A stretch of DNA of 13,584 nucleotides from Kiritimatiellia bacterium. Its GTDB lineage: Bacteria > Verrucomicrobiota > Kiritimatiellia > SLAD01. Shown piece after piece: positions 7,092 to 13,225 of the stretch. The stretch covers positions 1 through 13,584 of the forward strand of contig SLLF01000358.1 of the NCBI GenBank assembly GCA_007134175.1, in the 5' to 3' direction. The translations under genes were made by a program, and so were the position numbers. The notes beneath the pieces are model-generated. The model was not told where the DNA came from. It searched no databases and saw nothing but the letters and a program-made list of their open reading frames with translations. Each line of letters starts with the position of its first letter. Positions within the stretch are counted from its first letter, which is position 1.

Positions 7092-8446
7092 GCATTCACT
7101 CCTTCGCTAACCAGTAATTCAATGTTTTCCAGGGCCCGCGCCAAATCCTGCAGGAACCGCGCCCCGGGTGCGCCGTCCACGGCCTGATGATCGATCGTCA
7201 GGCTCAACGTCATCGCCTCCACGTGGCGGACACCTGTCGGCGTATTGACCGGCTTCAAGAAAAGACCGCCCACGCCCAGGATCGCCACCTCCGGTGTGTT
7301 CAGTACCGGCGTGAACTGCTCAATGCCCAACGCGCCCAGGTTGGTGACCGTAAAGGTGCCGCCCTTCAATTGGTCCGGCTGGACGCCGCCCTCTATACAG
7401 GCTTGCGCCAGGGGTCGGATCGTCCGCGCCAAGGTCGGTAAATTCATCTGTTCCGCGCCGTGCACCACCGGCACCATCAAGCCGCGCGGCGTATCGACCG
7501 CGATGCCGACGTTGACCTGCGGCTGCTGGACAATCGTGTCGCCCAGGAAATGAGCGTTGCATTCCGGATGGCGCAGCAGCGTACGGACCGTGGCAAACAC
7601 AATCAGGTCGTTGAGCGTAACAGACGGCAAACCGAACGTCTCACCGTGCGCCTTCACCTTGGCGCGGAACTGCTGGATCGCCGTGGCGTCGAACGAACGA
7701 TGCAGCGTCAGTTGTGCCGTGGATTGCAGCGAGTCGCGCATGCGCGTGGCGATGATCTTACGGATACCCTTCACCGGGATCGTCTTCGGTTGCGCGGACG
7801 CCGCTGCCGCGCGCAGGTCCGCCGAGAGAATCAAGCCGCCGGGACCCGTGCCGCAGGGCGCAACCAGTTGCCCTGCTGACGCCGCAGCCTTGGCCACGGG
7901 ACTCAGGCGGCCACGCTCGATGGCCGCGGCGATCACATCGCGCTCGATCACACGGCCGGCCGGCCCGGAACCCGACAGGGTAGCCGCGTCCATCCCTTCC
8001 GCTTCGGCCCGCTTACGGGCGCGTGGCGAGGCTCGACCGGATGCAGTGGCAGACGCTGGCGACTCCGCTGTAGCCGGCTCGGGTATTTCGGCAGGCGATG
8101 GGTCGGGACGATCACCTGCGGCAGAAACCGTTTCCTGCTCGCCATCGTCGTCCCCGTCGGTCGGTGGAGCGGCTTCGCCTGCCGGGCGCAGATCAGCGAC
8201 ATCCTCGCCTGCCCGGCCGATGGCGGCGATAGGGGTCAACACCGGTACGTCGGCCCCCTCTGCAAAGAACAGCTCCAGCACTTCACCGTCGGCAGGTGAT
8301 TCGACATCGAACACCGCTTTGTCTGTCTCGATACTGGCGACCAAGTCGCCGCTCTTGACCGCATCGCCCGGTTTCACTTTCCATTCCACCAGGATACAGC
8401 TTTCAACCGATTGTCCTTGTCTGGGCATCAATATAGGTGTGGCCAT
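7088..8446 (-). CDS. 2-oxoacid dehydrogenase E2 (dihydrolipoamide acyltransferase)
   Basis: This is the core acyltransferase of the complex, 452 residues. An N-terminal lipoyl domain (about 1-78) carries the lipoylation motif IETDKA with Lys43. An acidic, Pro/Ala-rich linker (80-137) is the usual flexible arm. A peripheral-subunit-binding domain follows at 138-176 (RASPRARKRA...GSGPAGRVIERDV). A second stretch of the same shape occupies 181-216 (LSPVAKAAAS...GTGPGGLILSADLRAA) but lacks the basic residues. The catalytic domain (about 222-448) includes RMRDSLQ, PRGLMVPVV and the active site DHQAVDG with His420 and Asp424. AAGGAG (complement of 8453-8458) precedes the ATG by six bases. It is the first enzyme gene of the operon, 28 bases after the DeoR-type regulator, and overlaps E3 by 4 bases. 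The acyl substrate (acetyl or branched-chain) cannot be decided by eye. Confidence 0.95.
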   Translation of the reverse strand: MATPILMPRQGQSVESCILVEWKVKPGDAVKSGDLVASIETDKAVFDVESPADGEVLELFFAEGADVPVLTPIAAIGRAGEDVADLRPAGEAAPPTDGDDDGEQETVSAAGDRPDPSPAEIPEPATAESPASATASGRASPRARKRAEAEGMDAATLSGSGPAGRVIERDVIAAAIERGRLSPVAKAAASAGQLVAPCGTGPGGLILSADLRAAAASAQPKTIPVKGIRKIIATRMRDSLQSTAQLTLHRSFDATAIQQFRAKVKAHGETFGLPSVTLNDLIVFATVRTLLRHPECNAHFLGDTIVQQPQVNVGIAVDTPRGLMVPVVHGAEQMNLPTLARTIRPLAQACIEGGVQPDQLKGGTFTVTNLGALGIEQFTPVLNTPEVAILGVGGLFLKPVNTPTGVRHVEAMTLSLTIDHQAVDGAPGARFLQDLARALENIELLVSEGVNA

Positions 8447-8474
8447 CTATTTCTCCTTGTTATGCGCGGCGCGC

Positions 8475-9227
8475 TCAGCAGCGCTCCACCTGCCATCCGT
8501 TCTGTTTCAATGTTTTCGCTAAAGCGTCCGGAAATCGCTCATCTGTAATCAACGTCTGTACCAACTGCGGATCGCCCGCCCGGGCGAACAACGCCTTACC
8601 GGCTTTCTGGTGATCAGCGAGGACAAACACATGGGTCGCGTGACGCATCGCCAGCTCCTTGGTGTAGGCTTCGCCCGGGTCGCTGGTGGTCAGCCCTTCC
8701 GGCCATGACAAGCCCATCGTCCCCATAAAGGCCTTATCCGTCCGCAACACATCGATCACCGGCCGGGTCAGTGGCCCAACCGTCGTCTGGCTCAATCGCC
8801 GCAGCTCGCCGCCGACCAGGATCAGGCGCGGCCCCCTCCCCGACAATTCAATAGCGGCGCGCAAGGAATTGGTCACCACTGTAATATCTGTACGGTCCAC
8901 CAACAGGCGCGCCAGCTCCAGCACCGTGCTGCCGCCGTCCAGGTAAACCGTGTCGCTGCGTTCGATCCGGGCGCACGCAAACTCCGCTATCCGGCGCTTC
9001 TCGCGCGCCGCAATCGCGGTCTTATCGTCAAACAAAGGCTCTTCCAGACGCGATTCCAGCGCCACGGCCCCGCCATGCACCCGGCGGATACGCCCTTGCT
9101 CCTCCAGGACCTCCAGGTCACGCCGCACCGTAGCCGGCGAGACGGCAAACGCCTCAACCAACTCCGGCACACGCGCCACCCCGCGTTCGCGCAGCAACGC
9201 CGCCATATTTTCCTGCCGCAACATCAT
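8475..9227 (-). CDS. DeoR/GlpR-family transcriptional regulator
   Basis: The protein is 250 residues, the normal family length. The N-terminal winged helix (about 1-57) includes VPELVEAFAVSPATVRRDLEVLEEQGRIRRVHGGA, the DeoR signature. The C-terminal half (about 75-235) is the DeoR sensor fold related to sugar-phosphate isomerases, with YLDGGSTVLELARLL, TVVTNSL, LVGGELRRLSQTTVGP and VLADHQKAG. Family members are usually repressors that respond to phosphorylated sugars or related metabolites. The gene lies 28 bases before E2 on the same strand, so it is likely cotranscribed with and controls the dehydrogenase operon and itself. Two adjacent ATGs (9225-9227 and 9222-9224) are possible starts; upstream there is only a weak GGGT. 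An inverted repeat 23 bases before the start is a candidate binding site. The effector is unknown. Confidence 0.93.
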   Translation of the reverse strand: MMLRQENMAALLRERGVARVPELVEAFAVSPATVRRDLEVLEEQGRIRRVHGGAVALESRLEEPLFDDKTAIAAREKRRIAEFACARIERSDTVYLDGGSTVLELARLLVDRTDITVVTNSLRAAIELSGRGPRLILVGGELRRLSQTTVGPLTRPVIDVLRTDKAFMGTMGLSWPEGLTTSDPGEAYTKELAMRHATHVFVLADHQKAGKALFARAGDPQLVQTLITDERFPDALAKTLKQNGWQVERC

Positions 9228-9249
9228 TTTGCACCCATAAAACCGAATT

Positions 9250-9273
9250 CAAATGAGCAACTATGATCATTTG
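9250..9273. promoter_or_regulatory. Inverted repeat, candidate DeoR-type operator
   Basis: CAAATGA (9250-9256) and TCATTTG (9267-9273) form a perfect 7-bp dyad with a 10-base spacer, and the spacer side contains the 8-bp palindrome ATGATCAT (9263-9270). It sits in an AT-rich patch 23 bases upstream of the DeoR-family gene start, unlike the GC-rich surroundings. Position and symmetry fit an autoregulatory operator. No clear -35/-10 pair could be assigned around it on the minus strand. Confidence 0.5.
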
Positions 9274-9385
9274 TAACCATTCCATGAAACAATGCAAGCA
9301 TAATTAATCAGCAGGCGGGGCGGTCGCCGGAGCCACAATAATCAACTCTACCATCACGGCGCGTCGCACAAGCGATGAGCGCGCG

Positions 9386-9405
9386 TTGCCAATTTCATAT
9401 GGCAA
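9386..9405. repeat. Short inverted repeat in the intergenic region
   Basis: TTGCCA and TGGCAA flank an 8-base AT-rich loop. It may be a protein-binding site or part of a structured intergenic element. It is too short to interpret on its own. Confidence 0.3.
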
Positions 9406-9425
9406 GAGAACACAGATATCCGGTG

Positions 9426-9480
9426 GACGCGTACGACGATGCGGTTCGCTCGTCCACGCATAAGCGTCCACGTACGCGTC
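9426..9480. repeat. Inverted repeat enclosing direct repeats
   Basis: GACGCGTACG (9426-9435) is perfectly inverted as CGTACGCGTC (9471-9480) around a 35-base interior. The interior also holds a direct repeat of CGTCCACG (9451-9458 and 9465-9472, 14-base period), and TGGACGC (9424-9430) is inverted at 9464-9470. Such nested symmetry is more than expected by chance in a short interval. It may be a folded RNA, a binding region or the remnant of a small repeat element. No T-run follows, so a terminator is unlikely. Confidence 0.45.
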
Positions 9481-9505
9481 GTCCGTGCTCTCACTCCCTC
9501 GCAAA

Positions 9506-9519
9506 CCGCCTAACGGCGG
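9506..9519. repeat. Small GC hairpin
   Basis: CCGCC and GGCGG pair around the loop TAAC. There is no poly-T on either side. It may continue the structured region immediately to its left. Confidence 0.25.
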
Positions 9520-9544
9520 CGGCCAGACTTGGAACCTGAAACCT

Positions 9545-9566
9545 CAGCGGCGATTCTGCGCCGCTG
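9545..9566. repeat. 8-bp hairpin upstream of the trpS promoter
   Basis: CAGCGGCG (9545-9552) and CGCCGCTG (9559-9566) form a perfect 8-bp stem with the loop ATTCTG. It ends 17 bases before the proposed -35 box, so it is probably outside the trpS transcript. It could be an operator or a terminator-like barrier, though no U-run follows. Confidence 0.4.
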
Positions 9567-9583
9567 GTCCCGCCACTTTGCGT

Positions 9584-9612
9584 TTGCCCGCCGGCGGGGC
9601 TTGGTCTATCCT
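9584..9612 (+). promoter_or_regulatory. Candidate trpS operon promoter
   Basis: TTGCCC (9584-9589) and TATCCT (9607-9612) lie 17 bases apart, the optimal sigma-70 spacing, and about 58 bases before the trpS start. The -35 box overlaps, and most of the spacer contains, a 12-bp perfect palindrome CCCGCCGGCGGG (9587-9598), which could serve as an operator. Box matches are moderate. A small leader hairpin (CCTGC 9625-9629 with GCAGG 9634-9638) follows in the presumed 5' untranslated region, whose role is unknown. Confidence 0.45.
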
Positions 9613-9670
9613 GCCCATGCACGGCCTGCTGCCGCAGGTCGTTCCACGGCAAAGAGGAGTTTGACAGTCT

Positions 9671-10639
9671 ATGCGAATTTTATCGGGGATCCAACCTTCA
9701 GGCAAACTGCACCTGGGCAATTATTTCGGCATGATGCGACCCGCCCTGGAGCTGCAGGAAGAAGGCGAGGCCTATCTATTCATCGCCAATTACCACGCCC
9801 TGACCACGATCCACGACCGCGCGGATTTGTGGGCCCATACGCAGGACGTGGCACTGGACTTCCTGGCGTGCGGCCTGGACCCGGAACGCACCGCTTTCTA
9901 CCGCCAAAGCGATGTCCCGGAGGTGACCGAACTGACCTGGCTGCTGTCGGTATTGGCCCCTATGGGACTGCTGGAGCGGTGCCACTCCTACAAAGATAAG
10001 ACCGCCCGCGGCTTACCGGCCTCGCACGGGCTTTTTTCTTATCCCGTCCTGATGGCGGCCGATATCCTCGCCGTCCAAGCCAACGTGGTACCGGTCGGCC
10101 GCGATCAGAAACAGCACGTGGAAGTAACGCGCGACCTGGCGTTGAAATTCAATCATCAGTTCGGGGAGATTTTCACCATCCCGGAACCTGCCATCCGCGA
10201 TTCGGTGGCGGTTGTGTCCGGCGTGGATGGCCAGAAAATGTCGAAATCCTATAACAACACCATCGATATCTTCGGCCCCGCCAAGGAGACGCGGAAACGG
10301 ATCATGCGCATCGTAACCGACAGCAAGGCGCTGGAAGAGCCGAAGGACCCTGCTACCTGCAACGTATTCGTGCTATTGAAACTGCTGGCGACGCCGGACG
10401 AACAGGCGGCCTGGGCGGACCGCTACCGCGCCGGCGGCATGGGTTACGGCGACGCCAAGAAGCGGCTGGCGGAATTGTTCGAAGACCATTTCGCCCCGCT
10501 GCGAGAGCGGCGCGATGCGCTGCTACGCGATCCGGGCTATGTCGAGGATGTCCTGCAACAGGGCGCACAACGCGCCCGCGCCGTAGCCCGGGCTACGCTT
10601 GATCAGGCCCGGGCGGCCACGGGACTGGTGGGCCCATGA
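9671..10639 (+). CDS. trpS: Tryptophanyl-tRNA synthetase
   Basis: This class Ic aminoacyl-tRNA synthetase charges tRNA-Trp in the cytoplasm. The protein is 322 residues, typical for the bacterial enzyme. The HIGH-type signature is HLGN at 14-17 within SGIQPSGKLHLGNYFG, and the KMSKS loop is intact at 189-193 in DGQKMSKSYNN. Other family landmarks are YPVLMAADILAVQANVVPVGRDQKQHVE (about 124-151), which lines the tryptophan and dimer region. AGGAG (9655-9659) lies 11 bases before the ATG, a little far but clear. It is the first gene of the rightward operon, and its stop overlaps the scpA start in ATGA. There is no sign of Trp attenuation or a T-box upstream. Confidence 0.97.
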   Translation: MRILSGIQPSGKLHLGNYFGMMRPALELQEEGEAYLFIANYHALTTIHDRADLWAHTQDVALDFLACGLDPERTAFYRQSDVPEVTELTWLLSVLAPMGLLERCHSYKDKTARGLPASHGLFSYPVLMAADILAVQANVVPVGRDQKQHVEVTRDLALKFNHQFGEIFTIPEPAIRDSVAVVSGVDGQKMSKSYNNTIDIFGPAKETRKRIMRIVTDSKALEEPKDPATCNVFVLLKLLATPDEQAAWADRYRAGGMGYGDAKKRLAELFEDHFAPLRERRDALLRDPGYVEDVLQQGAQRARAVARATLDQARAATGLVGP

Positions 10640-11373
10640 CGCCGACGGACGAATACCGCGTAAAACTCGATGTGTTCGAGGGGCCGCTGGATCTACTGCT
10701 CTACCTGATCCGCAAGGAAGAGGTGGACATCTATGATATCCCGATCGAACGGATCACGCAGCAATACATGGCCTATCTTGATCTCATGCGGATGCTGGAT
10801 CTGAATATCGCCGGGGAATTCATTGTCATGGCGGCTACCCTGATGATGATCAAGAGCCGCCTGCTGCTACCGGTGGAGGAGCGCGCCGTTGAAGAGGAGG
10901 AGGACGACGGCGATCCGCGCTGGGACCTCGTGCGGCAGCTGGTCGAGTACAAGAAGTTTAAGGATGCGGCCCTGCACCTGCAAGTGCTGGAGGACCAACA
11001 GGAAAACATCTTCATCCGCAGCGGTGAAGGGGTGGAGTTGGGCGCGGTCCCGGAGGTCGCCTTGCACGACGTCAGCATTTTTGACTTGATAGCGGCGTTC
11101 AACGACGCATTGAGCAAGGTGCAGAAGGAGGAGCTGCGCGAAATATTCGCGGAGCGCTTCACGGTCGGGGAGAAGATTGACGACCTGCTGCAACAGCTGG
11201 AGCGTGAGCCGCGCCTCTCCCTGACCACGTTGTTCACCGGCATGACCTCGCGCCATGAAGTCGTCTGCACCTTTCTGGCCGTGCTGGAGTTAATGCGGTT
11301 GAAGCAGCTGCGGGCGATCCAGGAGGAAGCTTATGGCCCGATCGAATTATGGAAGGTGGGGGAGGAGGCATGA
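10636..11373 (+). CDS. scpA: Segregation and condensation protein A (kleisin)
   Basis: ScpA is the kleisin that bridges the SMC heads and binds an ScpB dimer in the bacterial condensin complex. The protein is 245 residues, the normal length. The N-terminal signature YRVKLDVFEGPLDLLLYLIRKEEVDIYDIPI (about 7-37) is diagnostic, followed by the SMC-neck-binding helices through LNIAGEFIVMAATLMMIKSRLLLP. An acidic linker EEEEDDGD precedes the ScpB-binding middle, and the C terminus (about 170-245) is the winged helix with VCTFLAVLELMRLKQL. The start overlaps the trpS stop by 4 bases and the end overlaps the scpB start by 4 bases, so expression with its partner is translationally coupled. Confidence 0.96.
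   Translation: MTPTDEYRVKLDVFEGPLDLLLYLIRKEEVDIYDIPIERITQQYMAYLDLMRMLDLNIAGEFIVMAATLMMIKSRLLLPVEERAVEEEEDDGDPRWDLVRQLVEYKKFKDAALHLQVLEDQQENIFIRSGEGVELGAVPEVALHDVSIFDLIAAFNDALSKVQKEELREIFAERFTVGEKIDDLLQQLEREPRLSLTTLFTGMTSRHEVVCTFLAVLELMRLKQLRAIQEEAYGPIELWKVGEEA
11361..11368 (+). promoter_or_regulatory. Ribosome-binding site fixing the scpB start
   Basis: GGAGGAGG lies directly before the ATG at 11370, inside the scpA coding end. An in-frame ATG at 11349 would add seven mostly glycine residues translated from this purine-rich site itself and has no Shine-Dalgarno sequence of its own, so 11370 is preferred. Confidence 0.7.
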
Positions 11374-12161
11374 GTGACGTGGAGACTATTCCCGAGCTGA
11401 AGCAGATTGTCGGCGCCATCTTATTCGCCGCCAAGGAGCCGGTCAGCCTCGAGCACTTGCAGCAGGTATTCGCCGCCACAGCGGAACAATGCGGCGGCAT
11501 GACCAAGGACTTTGCGGCAGTGACGGAATCGATGCTGGAAGAAGCGGTGGCGGCCCTGAACCAATCGCTGCGGGACGGGGCCACCGGACTGCACATACGG
11601 GAGGTGGCCCACGGGTACCGGCTGGCCAACGACGCGGGCTGCGGGCCGTGGCTGCGGGTCTTGCTGGAAAAAGGCAAGGCCAGCAAGCTGTCGCGTCCGG
11701 CGTTGGAGACCTTGGCGATCATCGCCTACCGTCAACCGGTGGTCCGCTCGGAAATCGAGGCGGTCCGCGGCGTGGCGGTCGACCAGCTCGTGCGCAACCT
11801 GCTGGACCTGCAGTTGATCCGCGTGGTGGGCCGTAGCGAGTTGCCGGGGCGCCCGTGGCTGTTCGGCACCACCCAGAAATTTCTCGAGCATTTCGGGATA
11901 AAATCCCTGAATGATCTGCCGGGCACGGAAGAATTGCGCCGCCTGGAGCAAGCGCAACAGCAACGCCAGGCGGCAGCGGCCGACGCTACGGCAACCGGGC
12001 CCGTCGCGGACGAGGTGGCTGAGCACGACCTGCTGGGCGGCGCAGCGGATGAGGATCGCCTGGAGGCTGACGAGAACGAGCCGGACCGCACGGAACGGAA
12101 CGACGCTACGGACGAGGAGACGGCGCACGGGGACAGCCCCCCGACAAGGAGAACATCATGA
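11370..12161 (+). CDS. scpB: Segregation and condensation protein B
   Basis: ScpB dimerises through winged helices and wraps the ScpA kleisin in the SMC complex. The protein is 263 residues. The first winged helix begins ELKQIVGAILFAAKEPVSLEHLQQVF (9-34). The second contains the family hallmark RPALETLAIIAYRQPVVRSEIEAVRGV (109-135) and then GRSELPGRPWLFGTTQKFLEHFGIKSLNDLP (154-184). From about 186 the protein leaves the conserved core: a Gln-rich helix (LEQAQQQRQ) and then a 60-residue acidic, low-complexity tail that makes it longer than the roughly 190 residues usual for ScpB. The start overlaps the scpA stop by 4 bases and the end overlaps pheA by 4 bases. The tail's role is unknown. Confidence 0.95.
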   Translation: MSDVETIPELKQIVGAILFAAKEPVSLEHLQQVFAATAEQCGGMTKDFAAVTESMLEEAVAALNQSLRDGATGLHIREVAHGYRLANDAGCGPWLRVLLEKGKASKLSRPALETLAIIAYRQPVVRSEIEAVRGVAVDQLVRNLLDLQLIRVVGRSELPGRPWLFGTTQKFLEHFGIKSLNDLPGTEELRRLEQAQQQRQAAAADATATGPVADEVAEHDLLGGAADEDRLEADENEPDRTERNDATDEETAHGDSPPTRRTS

Positions 12162-13225
12162 CGCTTGACGCTTTACGGCAACGGATTGACCAGTTGGACG
12201 AGCAGTTGGTACGGTTATTGAACGAGCGCACCAGTGCCGCCATGGAAATCGGCCGGGTTAAGCAAGCCAACGGCCAGGAGATCTATGTTCCCGCCCGGGA
12301 GAAAGCGGTATTGGACCGCGTATTCCGCCTGAACCAAGGGCCGTTGGCAGCGGATTCGTTAAACGCTATCTACCGCGAAATCATGTCGGCGGCACTGGCG
12401 CTGGAACACGATCTAAAGATCGCCTATCTGGGGCCGCAGGCCACCTTCACGCATCAGGCGGCGCGGGCGCGCTTTGGGGCCAGTGTCACCTACATCGCCT
12501 GCCAAACCATCTCCGACGTCTTCCAGTCCGTGCAAAAACGTGAAACGGACTACGGCGTGGTGCCAATCGAGAATTCGACCGAAGGCGCGGTGACCCATAC
12601 GTTGGATGAATTTTTCAATACGCCGCTCAAGATCTGCGCGGAGATTTACCTGCGCATTTCGCATCACTTGATGGCGACCGGCCCACTGGATCAGGTCAAA
12701 CGCCTCTACAGCAATCCCCAGGTGTTCGGCCAATGTCGGCGGTGGTTACTCGATCACTTGCCACAAGTGGATTTGGTTCCCGTTTCCAGTACCGCGCGGG
12801 CGGCGGAAATGGCCGTGCAAGAACCGGAAAGCGGCGCACTGGCCAGTACGTTGGCGGCCGAGTTGTACGGGTTAAACCTGTTGCACCGCGACTTGCAGGA
12901 CATCAGCGGAAACACCACCCGGTTTCTGGTGGTTGGTCCACAATATGGCGCGGCTACGGGCACGGACAAGACCTCGGTATTCTTTACCGTAAAACACAAA
13001 GCCGGCGCCTTGTGCGCGGCCTTGGACGTATTGCGCCGCAACGGATTGAACATGACTAAAATCGAGTCGCGTCCCAGCAAGGCGCGACCGTGGGAATATG
13101 TATTCTTCGTCGATCTGGAGGGGCACGCGGCTGACGCCCCCGTAGCGAAGGCGTTGGACGAGCTGAACGAGCACTGTGCACTGGTCACGATTCTGGGGGC
13201 CTACCCGCAAGCCCAAAGCGGATGA
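12158..13225 (+). CDS. pheA: Bifunctional chorismate mutase / prephenate dehydratase (P-protein)
   Basis: It converts chorismate to prephenate and then to phenylpyruvate, the committed steps to phenylalanine. The protein is 355 residues. The AroQ-type mutase domain occupies about 1-85 (LRQRIDQLDEQLVRLLNERTSAAMEIGRVK; catalytic-type Arg and Lys present). The dehydratase domain spans about 87-262, with GPQATFTHQAA (92-102), PIENSTEG (136-143) and the catalytic NTTRF (252-256). The ACT domain (about 270-348) keeps both phenylalanine-binding motifs, GAL (283-285) and ESRPS (303-307), so feedback inhibition by Phe is expected. AAGGAG (12146-12151) precedes the ATG by six bases, and the start overlaps the scpB stop. 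The ATGA junction at its end links it to the xdhC-like gene. Confidence 0.97.
   Translation: MTLDALRQRIDQLDEQLVRLLNERTSAAMEIGRVKQANGQEIYVPAREKAVLDRVFRLNQGPLAADSLNAIYREIMSAALALEHDLKIAYLGPQATFTHQAARARFGASVTYIACQTISDVFQSVQKRETDYGVVPIENSTEGAVTHTLDEFFNTPLKICAEIYLRISHHLMATGPLDQVKRLYSNPQVFGQCRRWLLDHLPQVDLVPVSSTARAAEMAVQEPESGALASTLAAELYGLNLLHRDLQDISGNTTRFLVVGPQYGAATGTDKTSVFFTVKHKAGALCAALDVLRRNGLNMTKIESRPSKARPWEYVFFVDLEGHAADAPVAKALDELNEHCALVTILGAYPQAQSG

Larger units (their letters stand above)
9228..9670. other. Divergent intergenic region between the two operons
   Basis: This 443-base stretch separates the minus-strand DeoR/dehydrogenase operon from the plus-strand trpS operon and must hold both promoters. 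The left end is AT-rich and carries the candidate DeoR operator. The middle (9304-9500) contains several inverted and direct repeats and a 66-codon minus-strand frame opening with TTG at 9504, which I do not accept as a gene. The right part has two GC-rich hairpins and the candidate trpS promoter. I see no tRNA and no T-box specifier or antiterminator motif. Confidence 0.6.

Noticed and set aside
7557..8522. 321-codon plus-strand frame opposite E2
   Set aside because: It is a Ser/Ala/Arg-rich shadow of the E2 linker and catalytic domain; it crosses the real E2/DeoR boundary with no supporting signals.
9304..9504. 66-codon minus-strand frame in the intergenic region
   Set aside because: It opens with TTG, has no clear ribosome-binding site, and its peptide has no recognisable fold. 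Its codons are set by the inverted and direct repeats there. It could be a tiny gene, but I cannot support it.
9613..9670. T-box or Trp attenuator in the trpS leader
   Set aside because: The leader is only about 50 bases, has one small hairpin, and lacks a T-box antiterminator sequence, a Trp-codon leader peptide and a U-run.
9529..9999. 156-codon plus-strand frame overlapping the start of trpS
   Set aside because: It runs out of frame through the conserved trpS N terminus and has Arg/Pro/Gly-rich composition without a ribosome-binding site.
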